Positions 17,403-25,957 of a stretch of DNA of 64,000 nucleotides are shown piece by piece. The stretch is taken from positions 1 through 64,000 of the forward strand of contig NZ_JADMOP010000006.1 in the NCBI RefSeq assembly GCF_015558785.1. The letters run 5' to 3'. Position 1 is the stretch's first letter; every line of letters begins with the position of its first letter. The stretch comes from Collinsella aerofaciens. GTDB taxonomy: Bacteria > Actinomycetota > Coriobacteriia > Coriobacteriales > Coriobacteriaceae. A program made the position numbers and the translations under genes. Under the pieces are notes generated by a model that was given only the letters and a program-made list of their open reading frames with translations, did no database searches and had not been told where the DNA came from.

Positions 17403-17798
17403 ATGCAAAAGCTCCTTGCGCAGATCATGAAATTTGGCGTCGTCGGTGTCATTGCCACGGTTATCGACTTTGGCATTATGAATCTGCTCCACTACGGTCT
17501 GGGCCTCAACATCCTAATCGCCAACACCAGCGGCTTTATCGTCTCGCTCATCTTTAATTACGTCGCCAGCATGAAGTACGTGTTTGCGCACAAGGAAGGC
17601 ATGAGCCGCCGCCGCGAGTTCATCATCTTTGTCGTGCTGTCCGTGATCGGTCTGGCACTCAACGACGGTATCGTGCTGGCCCTCAACGCCGGCCTGGGAC
17701 TCGAGGCCAATATCGCCAAGATCTGCGCCACCGCGCTTGTCATGGTCTACAACTTTGTGACCCGAAAAATCTTCCTGGAGGGCGACGAGACAAAATAG
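17403..17798 (+). CDS. GtrA family membrane protein (first copy)
   Basis: A 131-residue protein with four hydrophobic segments, starting MQKLLAQIMKFGVVGVIATV. GtrA-like proteins are thought to move polyprenyl-linked sugars across the membrane for cell-envelope glycosylation. ATG 17403 follows AAGGCAGG; a longer frame from a TTG at 17340 would add a non-membrane leader and is not preferred. It shares FNYVASMKYVFAHKEGMSRRREF with the similar segment in the second copy at 18018. It lies 78 bases after fbp. Confidence 0.85.
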   Translation: MQKLLAQIMKFGVVGVIATVIDFGIMNLLHYGLGLNILIANTSGFIVSLIFNYVASMKYVFAHKEGMSRRREFIIFVVLSVIGLALNDGIVLALNAGLGLEANIAKICATALVMVYNFVTRKIFLEGDETK

Positions 17799-17824
17799 CT
17801 CGAAACCCCTGCAGCATTACGGCG

Positions 17825-17864
17825 CCCACGGACGACGCGCACTCAGCGCAGTATCGTCCGTGGG
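17825..17864 (+). terminator. Hairpin after gtrA-like gene
   Basis: CCCACGGACGA (17825-17835) and TCGTCCGTGGG (17854-17864) form an 11-bp perfect stem. There is only a weak T tract, so it may end transcription or protect the 3' end. Confidence 0.5.
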
Positions 17865-18017
17865 TGTCGCTCGTTTACGGGCAAATTTTCAACGTTTGCG
17901 GATTAGCTCTTGAAAATTTGGCGAGTTCATATAGTTCTTGGCAAAGACCTTACGTTTCCCTTGTAAAAGCTCTAAAGTATCCTCTGCTCGATTCATCAAC
18001 GCATTGGATGTGATTAC

Positions 18018-18425
18018 GTGCGCAAGGCGCTGGCACAACCTCATACCAAGCAGTTCCTCAAGTTTGCTGTCGTGGGTCTTATCTCCTTTGGCATCGACTG
18101 GGGCATGCTCATTGCGCTCGTCGAGCTGTTCCACCTCGACTTTTTGATGAGCACCACGGTTTCGTTTATCACGTCCGTCGTGGTCAACTACTGGCTCAGC
18201 ATGAAGTACGTGTTCGACCACCGCGAAGGCATGAGCCGCAAGCGCGAGTTCACGATTTTCACCATCCTGTCGGTGATCGGTCTGGGCCTCAACGACCTGT
18301 ACATGTTTGTGGGCGTCACGTTTTTGAGCATCGGCTACCAAGCCATGAAGGCCATCGCCACGTTCCTCGTCACCTGGTACAACTACTTCAGCCGCCGCTT
18401 CTTCCTCGAGGGCGCACGGTCGTAG
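18018..18425 (+). CDS. GtrA family membrane protein (second copy)
   Basis: A 135-residue, four-helix GtrA-like protein, paralogous to the one at 17403 (both have VVGxI, NYxxSMKYVF, EGMSRKREF and a C-terminal FLEG). The start used is GTG 18018 (MRKALAQPHTKQFLKFAVVG); the ribosome binding site is poor and no better in-frame start is apparent. It is followed at 26 bases by a strong terminator. Two adjacent copies may form a heteromeric flippase or serve two glycosylation routes. Confidence 0.83.
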   Translation: MRKALAQPHTKQFLKFAVVGLISFGIDWGMLIALVELFHLDFLMSTTVSFITSVVVNYWLSMKYVFDHREGMSRKREFTIFTILSVIGLGLNDLYMFVGVTFLSIGYQAMKAIATFLVTWYNYFSRRFFLEGARS

Positions 18426-18451
18426 TCGATTCACTATTTGCTTGAATGTAT

Positions 18452-18487
18452 AACCGGTTGGAATTCCCGTTCCAACCGGTTTTTTTG
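18452..18487 (+). terminator. Strong rho-independent terminator
   Basis: AACCGGTTGGAA (18452-18463) pairs perfectly with TTCCAACCGGTT (18470-18481) and is followed by TTTTT. It closes the gtrA pair. Confidence 0.9.
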
Positions 18488-18525
18488 TTTACCGAGAGAC
18501 CCGGTGGCCCAGTCCCATTCGCACG

Positions 18526-18563
18526 AAAAACGGGCGGCCCGGATGTTTGTCCGAACCGCCCGT
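18526..18563 (-). terminator. Terminator of the DUF4430 operon
   Basis: On the minus strand ACGGGCGG (18563-18556) pairs with CCGCCCGT (18537-18530), with an inner CGGA/TCCG pairing, and is followed by TTTT. It lies 23 bases after the stop of the gene at 18586. Confidence 0.75.
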
Positions 18564-18585
18564 CTGGCGCGCTATGTCGAGGCCT

Positions 18586-19485
18586 CTAGCCTGTCACGTA
18601 ATACCAGACCACGTTGTCACCATTGGAGAGAACGTAGTTGCTGCAGGCCGTCATGGGCGTTGTGCCGTTGACGGAGTACATCCAGCCGCTCGTGCCGCCG
18701 TGCTGTTTCTCGGCCAAACCACCAATCGCGGAGACATACGTGCCGTACGACGAGCCATGTGCGTTGACAGAAAGGCCCAGCGCGCACAGGGCATCGTAGA
18801 CAGTAGCGCCTTCGTTAAAGGTAAAGGTGCCACCAGAGGACACAGGATTGCCCACAGCGCTCGATGTGACCGAAACCGTCACCGTAACGTAGTTAGACTC
18901 CTGTGAGCCGCTCTGGCCGCCCGAGGAGGCGTTTCCACCATTAGAGGATGAGGCTCCATTAGACGACTGGCCACCGCCCGAAGAAGCACCGCCAGACACA
19001 TTGGAAGTATCACCGGCTCCCGTATTTTGGGCAGCAGATTTATCGCCAGACTTCTTGCCGTCCTGGTCCTCAGACTTCTTGCTATCCGAGCGTTTATCCG
19101 ATTCCTTGTGCGAAGACTCGGAATCGTCCTTGGACTTGGACTCATCTTTTGCGTCATTCGATGACTTGGAATCCTTGGAACTGGCCTCGCCCGAAGCGGC
19201 AGACGAGCCAGACGCCTTGGTGTCCTTGGTGACGACGCTCTCCCCCGTCACAGTCTGAACGATCCAGTCAATGGACCAGGCGCCGCTCTCGGAAGGATGG
19301 ACGAAGCCCAGCGATATGACAATCAGCGCAACGCACGCGGCGGTCAGGACGCCAGTAAGCGCCTTCCGTCGAGGGGCGGACGCCGTCGAAGCGGCGCCCT
19401 GTTGCTTTGAATCGTCGAACTGAATGAACGAGGAATCTGGTTGCTTGGGGTCAGCGTCCTTGGATTTATTGGACACAGCCCTCAC
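18586..19485 (-). CDS. Membrane-anchored DUF4430 (transcobalamin-like) protein
   Basis: A 299-residue protein in three parts: a short cytoplasmic N-terminus with one membrane helix (about 44-61, TGVLTAACVALIVIS); a Ser/Lys/Asp/Gly-rich linker of about 140 residues; and a C-terminal DUF4430 domain (about 200-299) with FNEGATVYDAL, GTSGWMYSVNG and the closing GDNVVWYYV. DUF4430 is the transcobalamin-like C-terminal domain. Its GTG start directly follows the TAG of the large upstream gene, so translation is probably coupled. A GTG three codons later is an alternative start. With the riboswitch upstream of the pair, a corrinoid-binding role is the best inference. Confidence 0.8.
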   Translation of the reverse strand: MRAVSNKSKDADPKQPDSSFIQFDDSKQQGAASTASAPRRKALTGVLTAACVALIVISLGFVHPSESGAWSIDWIVQTVTGESVVTKDTKASGSSAASGEASSKDSKSSNDAKDESKSKDDSESSHKESDKRSDSKKSEDQDGKKSGDKSAAQNTGAGDTSNVSGGASSGGGQSSNGASSSNGGNASSGGQSGSQESNYVTVTVSVTSSAVGNPVSSGGTFTFNEGATVYDALCALGLSVNAHGSSYGTYVSAIGGLAEKQHGGTSGWMYSVNGTTPMTACSNYVLSNGDNVVWYYVTG

Positions 19486-22400
19486 CTACCGACGTTTGGT
19501 GAACACGAACACGCCGACGATGGCGAGACCGATGACGCCGGCGGCAACGCCGACGATGGCGAGCGGATTGGTGCCAGTCTCCTGCTCGGAAGCACTAGAG
19601 GACTTCTTAGCAGTGGTCGTGGAAGCAGCGCCCGTATCGGACTTGGAATCGGACTTCTTGTCGGACTTGCTGTCCTTCTTGTCAGACTTCTTGTCAGACT
19701 TCTTCTCGTCCTTCTTGTCGGACTTCTTGTCGTCCTTGGTCTCCGTCTTGATTGACACTGTTGTCTTGGTCACCGGCTTCTTGCCCGGGGCAATAGCGCC
19801 GCCCTTCGAGCCGGAACCAGAACCCGTGCCAGCGCCAGTGCCGGAACCGGTACCAGAACCGCTACCGCCGTTGGAACCAGCACCGCCATTGCCGCCAGGG
19901 TTAACGGCATTCTTGGTCCACTTGGCATACAACGTAAGGTCGGCCGTCACCGGCGTACCGAAGTCATACGCCTGCGTGCAAGCCTCATCGGTGAACCAAC
20001 CGCCGAAAGCGTAGCCATCGCGCGTCGGATCGGCCGGCTTGACCAGCTTGCCATCGGACGTAGCAACAAACTTAGTGTCGCAAGCAGACCCGCCGTTGGA
20101 ATTAAAGGCAACCGTCCAAGACTCAACGGCCCCCAGCTTGAACAGAGTGCCCGAGTCATTGATGTAGTACAGGTTGCCAGATGCATCGGCAATGACCGGA
20201 GAGTCGCAGTGCTGGTAATGGCCAGCCGCATCATAAATCTGCGTCGCCTCTGCATCGCCGAGCGTATAGCGATATACGCCACCACCAGCAGAGTAGTTGA
20301 CGTAATCCTTGCTATCCGCGCTGTTAACGGTGAAGTACACATAGGTCTTGCCGCCCTGAACACTCACCAGCGGAGTAGCAGCAATACCGTTAAATCCGGC
20401 CGGCAGTTCTTTACCGTCAGCAGCGGTGACCATCGTGGTCTTACCGGTCTTCAGATTATAGAGAGCCAGAGCAGAGCCAGTAGCCGTCTGTCCGCCGACA
20501 ATCAAGTTTTCGCCAGCCACCGCCGGTGCGCTCATGTTATTCGTAAGACCCAGATCGACCGTCTTCTGCTCGCTCAGCACGCCCTTCGCCGAAAGCGAAA
20601 TCACATGGAGCTTTCCATCGTGCGTCATCTGATAGAAGGTCGAACCATTGGACGGATCGGCGACACAGTCGGCGTTCGCGAGAGCGCCGAGCTTCATGGT
20701 CGAAACGACATCGCCCGTCGTCTTATCAATGCACTTAAGCGTGCCCGCGCTCGTAGGAACGATGGCATACTTATCCGTCAAAGCCGCACCAGTCCAGTAA
20801 TAGCCCTCGGCAGGGTCGATGTTCTGCCAAGAGACTTCGCCCGTGGCAATCTTGATACGCTTAAGGGAGCCGTTGCCGTAGGTCGCGTTGTAATTCTCGT
20901 CATACGAAATATCGACCGAGCCTACATAGACGTACTCGCCGTCCGAAACGACGGTGCAGGAGCTCTGCGTCAAATCCGTCAAACCAGGCGTCAGCCACTT
21001 GCAGATCAGCTTGTCTGCAGTAATCGCCTGGACCGCACCGCCGTTGAGCGGAACGATGATAAGGCCATTGGTATAGATCGGACGAGAAGTATAGCTCACC
21101 TTGGAGGCAAGCGGCGCAGAGGCAACCTTTTTGCCCGTGGACGAATCGATCTTGATGAGCTCGTTCTCGGTCGCGATGTACACAAAGCCGTTAGCGATGA
21201 CAGGCTCGCTGCAGTTGGCATACTGCTGACCAGACTCGGCCTTCCAATCGAAGGCCCACTTAAGACCGGCGGCCTGCGCAGGCGTCTTGGCATCCGTTAC
21301 GGTCGAACCGTTGCCACTGTTGCCGTAGCCGGCCCACTCGGCATCCCAATCAGGAGTCGTCGCGCTCGGGTCCACGACAATCTTGTCGGGATCGGGCATG
21401 GCCGAATCGTCGGTGGTATAGGCAAGCGTAACCTTATCGCCGCTCTTGAGCGTAATCTGATTGGCGCAGAGTAAGGAGGGCTCTCCGTTGATATACAGGT
21501 GCCAATATTTATTGGTCGCAGCATCCCAGGCATACGGCTTGTGATCGAACGGCGAATTGATGGAATTGAGGAACCAGTACTCACCACTCTGGGAGCCGTT
21601 GTACGTAACGCCCTTGGCCTTCAGGACCGTCTCAATAAGGTTCTGGGCAGTAGAGCCTTCGGGCAAAGAAACATTGCTTGCCGAGCCCCAGCGAGTATTG
21701 TTGCCGTTGACATCGGGACCGATAACATCGACAGACCCAAGCACCTGACCGGGGAGGGCATCGGCGTCAGCACCATACATAAAGGTGACGGCATCGCCCT
21801 CTTGAAGCTCGTAGGCACCGGCGCCAACGTCGGCGAACTTGCCATTTACGTAGAAGCGCCAATAGCTATTGGTCGCAGCATCCCAGCCATAGGACTTACC
21901 ATCGAACGGCGAAGTAATGCCGTTGAGGAACCAGCCCCAAGACGATTCGCCAGCATCGAGAGTAAGGCCGGTCTGCTCAAGGAGATCCTTAGCAGTGGAG
22001 CCTGCCTTGAGGCTCGTCTGGTCCGTCGAAGCCCAAACCTGTTGCTTGCCGTCCTTGTCCTTACCAAGTACCTGAACGGAAGCATGGACAGAATCGGACG
22101 GCAACTGGTCGCCCCAGCCACCGTAGAACCACGTAACGGTATCACCAGCATGAATGGTGACATTGTCTGCCGTGTAGTCGCTCGACTTGCCGTTGATGAA
22201 CAGCTGCCAATAGGTCGAATAATCGAGCGGCGTACCCAGTTCAACGCCGTTGTACTTAAGGCTCAGAATGAAGGAGCCCGCAGCAACGGCGTCGATGCCA
22301 TTCGCCTCGAGCGCGACCTTCGTAAGGTCAAGTGCGTTCGAGCCGGACGTCACCACATACTGCGCGTTATCGACCCAAGTCTGAGTCTTGCCCTGGGCAT

Positions 22401-23319
22401 CGCGACCAATGACGGTCACATTTGCGGCAACCTGGTCCTTAACAACGGGGGTAGTGCTACCAGCCGTATAGGCAAACTCAATCTTCTGCCCCTGGGCGAG
22501 TTTAACGCTGCTCGCGCCGACCGAGGAAGACGCGCCGTCGACGAACAGCTGCCAGAAGGCATAAGTCGTCGGATCGTAGGCAAGCGTGCGGCCATCGTTC
22601 GGGGATGTGATGCTTTTGAGGTAGAAACCGTATGCCGTGTTCGGATCGTAATCCGCCTTAAAGCCCGTCTTCTGCTGCAGCTTAACGAAGGCATCCGCAG
22701 CCGTTGCGCCCTCGTCGAGCTTGAGCTGCGTAGGCGCCACCCAGGTCTGAGCCTTGCCGTCGGCATCGGTGCCGATAATCGAGAACGAGACCTCGACCTG
22801 CTTCTTGGCAGCATCGCCGGTTTCTGTCGGGTTCTCTGTCTGAACGGCAGCCGCGGCGGCAGATCCTGCTTGGCCAGCGGATGCCGCCGAAGACTGCTTG
22901 CTCGCGGCAGGGCTCTCCCCCGTCGCCGAGCCTTCGTCGCCAGTTGCTGCCTTTGTTGTGGCGGCACTAGCTGCAGGCGCGCTCCCAGAATCCGAAACCT
23001 CGGCGCCGCTCTGCCCAGCGGCACCGCCCGCAAGCGCTGCGTCCTCGCCCGGCGTCGTAGCCTGAGCCACAGCCTCGGCAATGCCCTCGGCGCCCTCGGC
23101 CCACAGCTGAGCCGGCGTGGTGCCAAAGGCCATCGCGAAGGCCAGGAATGCCACCAGGCCGCGCTTGGCTACACCGCGTGCAATCGCGCCACGGCGATGC
23201 AGCGAGGCGCGCTCGCGCTCGTCCTCAAACATATCCATTTGTCCCCCATTGTCTGTACTTGGAGCATTGCCCAGCGGCTGCCCCACGTCATCGCGCATGT
23301 TACGCTCGAGTTCCCCCAT
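19486..23319 (-). CDS. Giant surface protein: four DUF4430 repeats plus beta-propeller
   Basis: The 1277-residue protein has a signal segment (about 45-75, VAFLAFAMAFG, TTPAQLWA) and an Ala/Ser-rich stretch. Four repeats of about 110 residues follow (about 175-285, 295-405, 408-520, 523-635), each with a V-x-V-x-G-x-D start, W-x-x-Y/F-V-N-G-K and a closing GD.V.F.Y. A PQQ-like beta-propeller spans about 655-1060 (repeated AxVxGxxVYV, STGKKVA, KTTGDVV), and an InlB-type repeat (VAFNSNGG to LYAKWT) about 1064-1135. It ends with a Gly/Ser linker, Lys/Ser/Asp repeats, one membrane helix and a KRR tail. Start MGELER (23319) has GGGAAGGGGG upstream. A cobalamin riboswitch precedes it. Predicted cell-surface corrinoid binder; the domain mix recalls Bacteroides BtuG (propeller) fused to transcobalamin-like domains. 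Confidence 0.82.
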   Translation of the reverse strand: MGELERNMRDDVGQPLGNAPSTDNGGQMDMFEDERERASLHRRGAIARGVAKRGLVAFLAFAMAFGTTPAQLWAEGAEGIAEAVAQATTPGEDAALAGGAAGQSGAEVSDSGSAPAASAATTKAATGDEGSATGESPAASKQSSAASAGQAGSAAAAAVQTENPTETGDAAKKQVEVSFSIIGTDADGKAQTWVAPTQLKLDEGATAADAFVKLQQKTGFKADYDPNTAYGFYLKSITSPNDGRTLAYDPTTYAFWQLFVDGASSSVGASSVKLAQGQKIEFAYTAGSTTPVVKDQVAANVTVIGRDAQGKTQTWVDNAQYVVTSGSNALDLTKVALEANGIDAVAAGSFILSLKYNGVELGTPLDYSTYWQLFINGKSSDYTADNVTIHAGDTVTWFYGGWGDQLPSDSVHASVQVLGKDKDGKQQVWASTDQTSLKAGSTAKDLLEQTGLTLDAGESSWGWFLNGITSPFDGKSYGWDAATNSYWRFYVNGKFADVGAGAYELQEGDAVTFMYGADADALPGQVLGSVDVIGPDVNGNNTRWGSASNVSLPEGSTAQNLIETVLKAKGVTYNGSQSGEYWFLNSINSPFDHKPYAWDAATNKYWHLYINGEPSLLCANQITLKSGDKVTLAYTTDDSAMPDPDKIVVDPSATTPDWDAEWAGYGNSGNGSTVTDAKTPAQAAGLKWAFDWKAESGQQYANCSEPVIANGFVYIATENELIKIDSSTGKKVASAPLASKVSYTSRPIYTNGLIIVPLNGGAVQAITADKLICKWLTPGLTDLTQSSCTVVSDGEYVYVGSVDISYDENYNATYGNGSLKRIKIATGEVSWQNIDPAEGYYWTGAALTDKYAIVPTSAGTLKCIDKTTGDVVSTMKLGALANADCVADPSNGSTFYQMTHDGKLHVISLSAKGVLSEQKTVDLGLTNNMSAPAVAGENLIVGGQTATGSALALYNLKTGKTTMVTAADGKELPAGFNGIAATPLVSVQGGKTYVYFTVNSADSKDYVNYSAGGGVYRYTLGDAEATQIYDAAGHYQHCDSPVIADASGNLYYINDSGTLFKLGAVESWTVAFNSNGGSACDTKFVATSDGKLVKPADPTRDGYAFGGWFTDEACTQAYDFGTPVTADLTLYAKWTKNAVNPGGNGGAGSNGGSGSGTGSGTGAGTGSGSGSKGGAIAPGKKPVTKTTVSIKTETKDDKKSDKKDEKKSDKKSDKKDSKSDKKSDSKSDTGAASTTTAKKSSSASEQETGTNPLAIVGVAAGVIGLAIVGVFVFTKRR
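19640..19745 (-). repeat. Lys-Ser-Asp codon repeat within the large surface protein
   Basis: About 100 bases of imperfect 12-nt repeats of the GACTTCTTGTC type encode alternating Lys-Lys-Ser-Asp. This is the wall-spanning linker before the membrane anchor. Such tracts can change length by slippage. Confidence 0.7.
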
Positions 23320-23379
23320 CGGGGTCCCCCTTCCCTCCAGAGCCCTATGCACACCGGCGGCAAAAGCCGCAGCCGCATG

Positions 23380-23550
23380 CAAGATGGGAGGCGATCCGAC
23401 TTAACCTTAACGGCTCAGGCGCGTCGTCCGATCTGCGACGCGAACATCCCGAGCCAAGAGGAATTACGGTTACTGGTACAGCCGGGGACTTGCACCCCGA
23501 TTCTCCCAAACGCGCAGGAAAACCGCGCGTTCGTGCGTCTCCGCACCACC
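23380..23550 (-). ncRNA. Cobalamin (B12) riboswitch
   Basis: Read on the minus strand this leader has the aptamer core in order: a CGCGC/GCGCG helix; GGGAGAATCGGGGTGCAAG then TCCCCGGCTG, matching the conserved GG-x-GAA...GGTG-x-AA-x-TCC; then TACCAGTAACCGTAA, matching the CC-x-GT/CACTGT block; a GC-rich arm; and near 23380-23402 AAGTCGGATCGCCTCCC, matching the 3' B12-box. It lies about 60-230 bases before the 1277-residue protein start. In this class ligand binding usually represses expression. Exact ends need a covariance model. Confidence 0.85.
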
Positions 23551-23669
23551 ATCTAGGCCATCGATTATTACCGTCAAAATGGTATCACGCAAAAGGACCC
23601 CGCACACAGGCGAAGCCCAAGGTAAAAGCTATTGTTTGCGATAGGAAAATGCGGTGACGGTCGCAGCCT

Positions 23670-25433
23670 CTAATGTTTGCCGCCGTGGCTGTTGAGCCAG
23701 ATATTGCGGCCCAGCATAAGCGCCAGCACCAGCGCGCTCACGTAGCCCATAAAGCCAATGACCGGGATACCAAACACAACCGGCTCGATGCGCGCGTAGT
23801 ACACCACCGACGAACCGATAAACAGACCGGCGATCACAATCGCCATCGACATGCGGTCGATAATTCCACCCAGCTGTCGCAGCGCCTTATCGCTGCTCAT
23901 GATCTGCGTGTTTACCTTAAGCTGGCCGCGCGTAAGCATACGCGAAGCCAAGCCCAGATACTCGGCCGCCTCGAGCGAGCCTTTTGCCGCGCGATAGCTG
24001 CTCGCGGCAAGATCGCGGCTCATCTCGCGCATGCGGGCGTAGGTGCTCTTCTCGTTTTTGATGTGCGTCTGGATGATCTGGATCATGTTGACGTTGGGCA
24101 TGTACTCGGTCAACAGGCCCTCGAGCGTCACCATGCCGCGGGCGAACATCGTCACCACGCTCGGCAGCTCAACGTCATTCTTACGCGCGAGGTTTAACAG
24201 CGAGGTCAAAAACTCGCCGATATCCAGATCCTTCAGGTCAAGGCCCGCAAAGTCAGCCACGATAAAGTCAAGGTCGGACAAAAACGCTGAATGATCGAGC
24301 TCGGCCGAATCGCCACGCGTCACGGCGAAGCGCATGAGCGAATCCTTGAGCTTGGGCACGTCACCCTCGGCCACGGCGAAAATCATGTCCTTGACGATAC
24401 CGCGATCGTGACTCGACATGCGTCCGACCATGCCCAAGTCGATAAAGTAGACGATGCCGTCCTTGAGAATGATGTTTCCCGCATGCGGGTCGGCATGGAA
24501 AAAACCGTCATCGAGCACCTGCGTAGAGTAGTCCTCGACAATCGCGGCACCGATCTTTTCCAAGTCATAGCCCTCGGCCACCAAGCGTTCGGGATCGGCG
24601 ATCGAAATGCCGTCGACGTAGTCCATAACCACCACGTGCTCGGTGCACAGGTCCAGATAGGATTTAGGGCACGTCACGCCATGAACGCTCTTATGGAACT
24701 CGTAGAAGTCGTTGAGGTTTTTGGCCTCGGCCAAAAAGTTGGTCTCCTCGCGAAACGAGGTCCACAACTCCTCGACTACGCCGTGCAGATCAACGAATTG
24801 ATCGGTGTTGACGAACTTGGAAACGATACGCACCACCGAGCGGATGATATCGATGTCCTGTGCCATAACCTGCTGCGCACCGGGGCGCTGCACCTTAACG
24901 GCCACGTCCTCGCCGGTCACCAGGCGGGCGCGGTGCACCTGCGCGAGCGATGCGCTACCAAGCGGATTGGGGTCGATCGCATCGAGCATCTCCCCCAGGC
25001 GCAGGCCGTATTCCTCTTCCAAGCAGCGGAGCACTACCTCGTACGGCACCGGCTCCACGTCGGAACGCAGACGGCGCAGCTCATCGCAAAAGCGCTGCGG
25101 CAGAATCTCGGACCGGTTGGCCAGAATCTGCCCCATCTTGACGAACATGGGGCCGAGCTCCTCGAGCAGGCGGCGCAAGCGAACCGGCGTGAGGTTATCC
25201 CACACACGGTACTTTTTGACCAAGCGAACAATCTGCCCGATGCGTTCGCGACGACCCGCCGGCGTGAGCTGGTATTCCTCGTCCGGCGCCATCGCGTCGG
25301 GCTCTTCGGGCACCATATCGACAGCGCGCGGCTTTTTGCGAGCGCCCGAGACGGCGGCATCGACCTCATCGACAACCGCCGCCTCGTCACCCAAAGGATC
25401 TAGATTGTTGTAATCGGTGGTGGAATCTGCCAT
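23670..25433 (-). CDS. ABC1/UbiB (AarF) family atypical kinase
   Basis: A 587-residue UbiB-family protein kinase-like protein. Motifs are the KxGQ-like segment FVKMGQILANR, the Ala-rich loop GSASLAQVHRA, the lysine of VAVKVQRPG, the HAGN-type motif DPHAGNIILKDG and the metal site IDLGMVGRM. Two membrane helices close the C-terminus (about 525-580). UbiB proteins support quinone or other isoprenoid-lipid metabolism, and the target in this anaerobe is unknown. The gene is 8 bases downstream of the phasin-like gene, so the two are probably one operon. Confidence 0.9.
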   Translation of the reverse strand: MADSTTDYNNLDPLGDEAAVVDEVDAAVSGARKKPRAVDMVPEEPDAMAPDEEYQLTPAGRRERIGQIVRLVKKYRVWDNLTPVRLRRLLEELGPMFVKMGQILANRSEILPQRFCDELRRLRSDVEPVPYEVVLRCLEEEYGLRLGEMLDAIDPNPLGSASLAQVHRARLVTGEDVAVKVQRPGAQQVMAQDIDIIRSVVRIVSKFVNTDQFVDLHGVVEELWTSFREETNFLAEAKNLNDFYEFHKSVHGVTCPKSYLDLCTEHVVVMDYVDGISIADPERLVAEGYDLEKIGAAIVEDYSTQVLDDGFFHADPHAGNIILKDGIVYFIDLGMVGRMSSHDRGIVKDMIFAVAEGDVPKLKDSLMRFAVTRGDSAELDHSAFLSDLDFIVADFAGLDLKDLDIGEFLTSLLNLARKNDVELPSVVTMFARGMVTLEGLLTEYMPNVNMIQIIQTHIKNEKSTYARMREMSRDLAASSYRAAKGSLEAAEYLGLASRMLTRGQLKVNTQIMSSDKALRQLGGIIDRMSMAIVIAGLFIGSSVVYYARIEPVVFGIPVIGFMGYVSALVLALMLGRNIWLNSHGGKH

Positions 25434-25441
25434 CTGCGCTG

Positions 25442-25858
25442 CTACTCGGCCTCTTCGGTATCCTTCGCATCGTCGGGCTCAACGGACTCGACGGGCACCG
25501 AGGTCACGTTGTCCTCGACCGAATCGACGATGTCGCGCACATGGGCCAGGAAGGCCGTGCGCTCGGGGGCGGTCATGACGCGGACCCGGGCAAGGATGAG
25601 CTCGTCAAGCACGCGCTGGGCCGCGGTCTCGCCCTGCATGCCCAAGCGCTCGGTCAGATCGGAGATGGTACCGCCGGCCTGCTCGAACATGTCGGACACA
25701 CTGCGGGCGATATCGGGGGTGGCGGTGTCCTTGCGGACCTGCTCGCCCTTGGTGTTAAGGTCGTCGAGGACCTTCTTGCCGCCTTCGACAGCAACGGCGG
25801 CAGCGCCAAAGCCCACGTTAATGGCGCCGTTAACAAGCTGATCGAGTTTCATAACCAT
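25442..25858 (-). CDS. Phasin-like helical protein paired with UbiB
   Basis: A 138-residue protein starting MVMKLDQLVNGAINVGFGA with a small hydrophobic/amphipathic segment (8-28), then long charged helices and an acidic tail (EPDDAKDTEEAE). The helix pattern and LTERLG...RVLDELI resemble phasin/PhaI-type granule proteins and ubiquinone accessory factors of the UbiK kind, but similarity is weak. GGAGA lies 6 nt before ATG 25858. Being directly upstream of ubiB suggests a helper for that kinase. Confidence 0.6.
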   Translation of the reverse strand: MVMKLDQLVNGAINVGFGAAAVAVEGGKKVLDDLNTKGEQVRKDTATPDIARSVSDMFEQAGGTISDLTERLGMQGETAAQRVLDELILARVRVMTAPERTAFLAHVRDIVDSVEDNVTSVPVESVEPDDAKDTEEAE

Positions 25859-25957
25859 GGTTATCTCCAATCACAAACAACTGCATTGACGTTCTTGTAC
25901 CCAAGATTGAGCGAAAGCGACAAAGCGTTTTAGCGCTATTCGATCGACGGGAAATCC

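Noticed and set aside
19640..19745. Short periodic repeats as a CRISPR array
   Set aside because: The repeats are in-frame Lys/Ser/Asp codons of the surface protein with no spacers.
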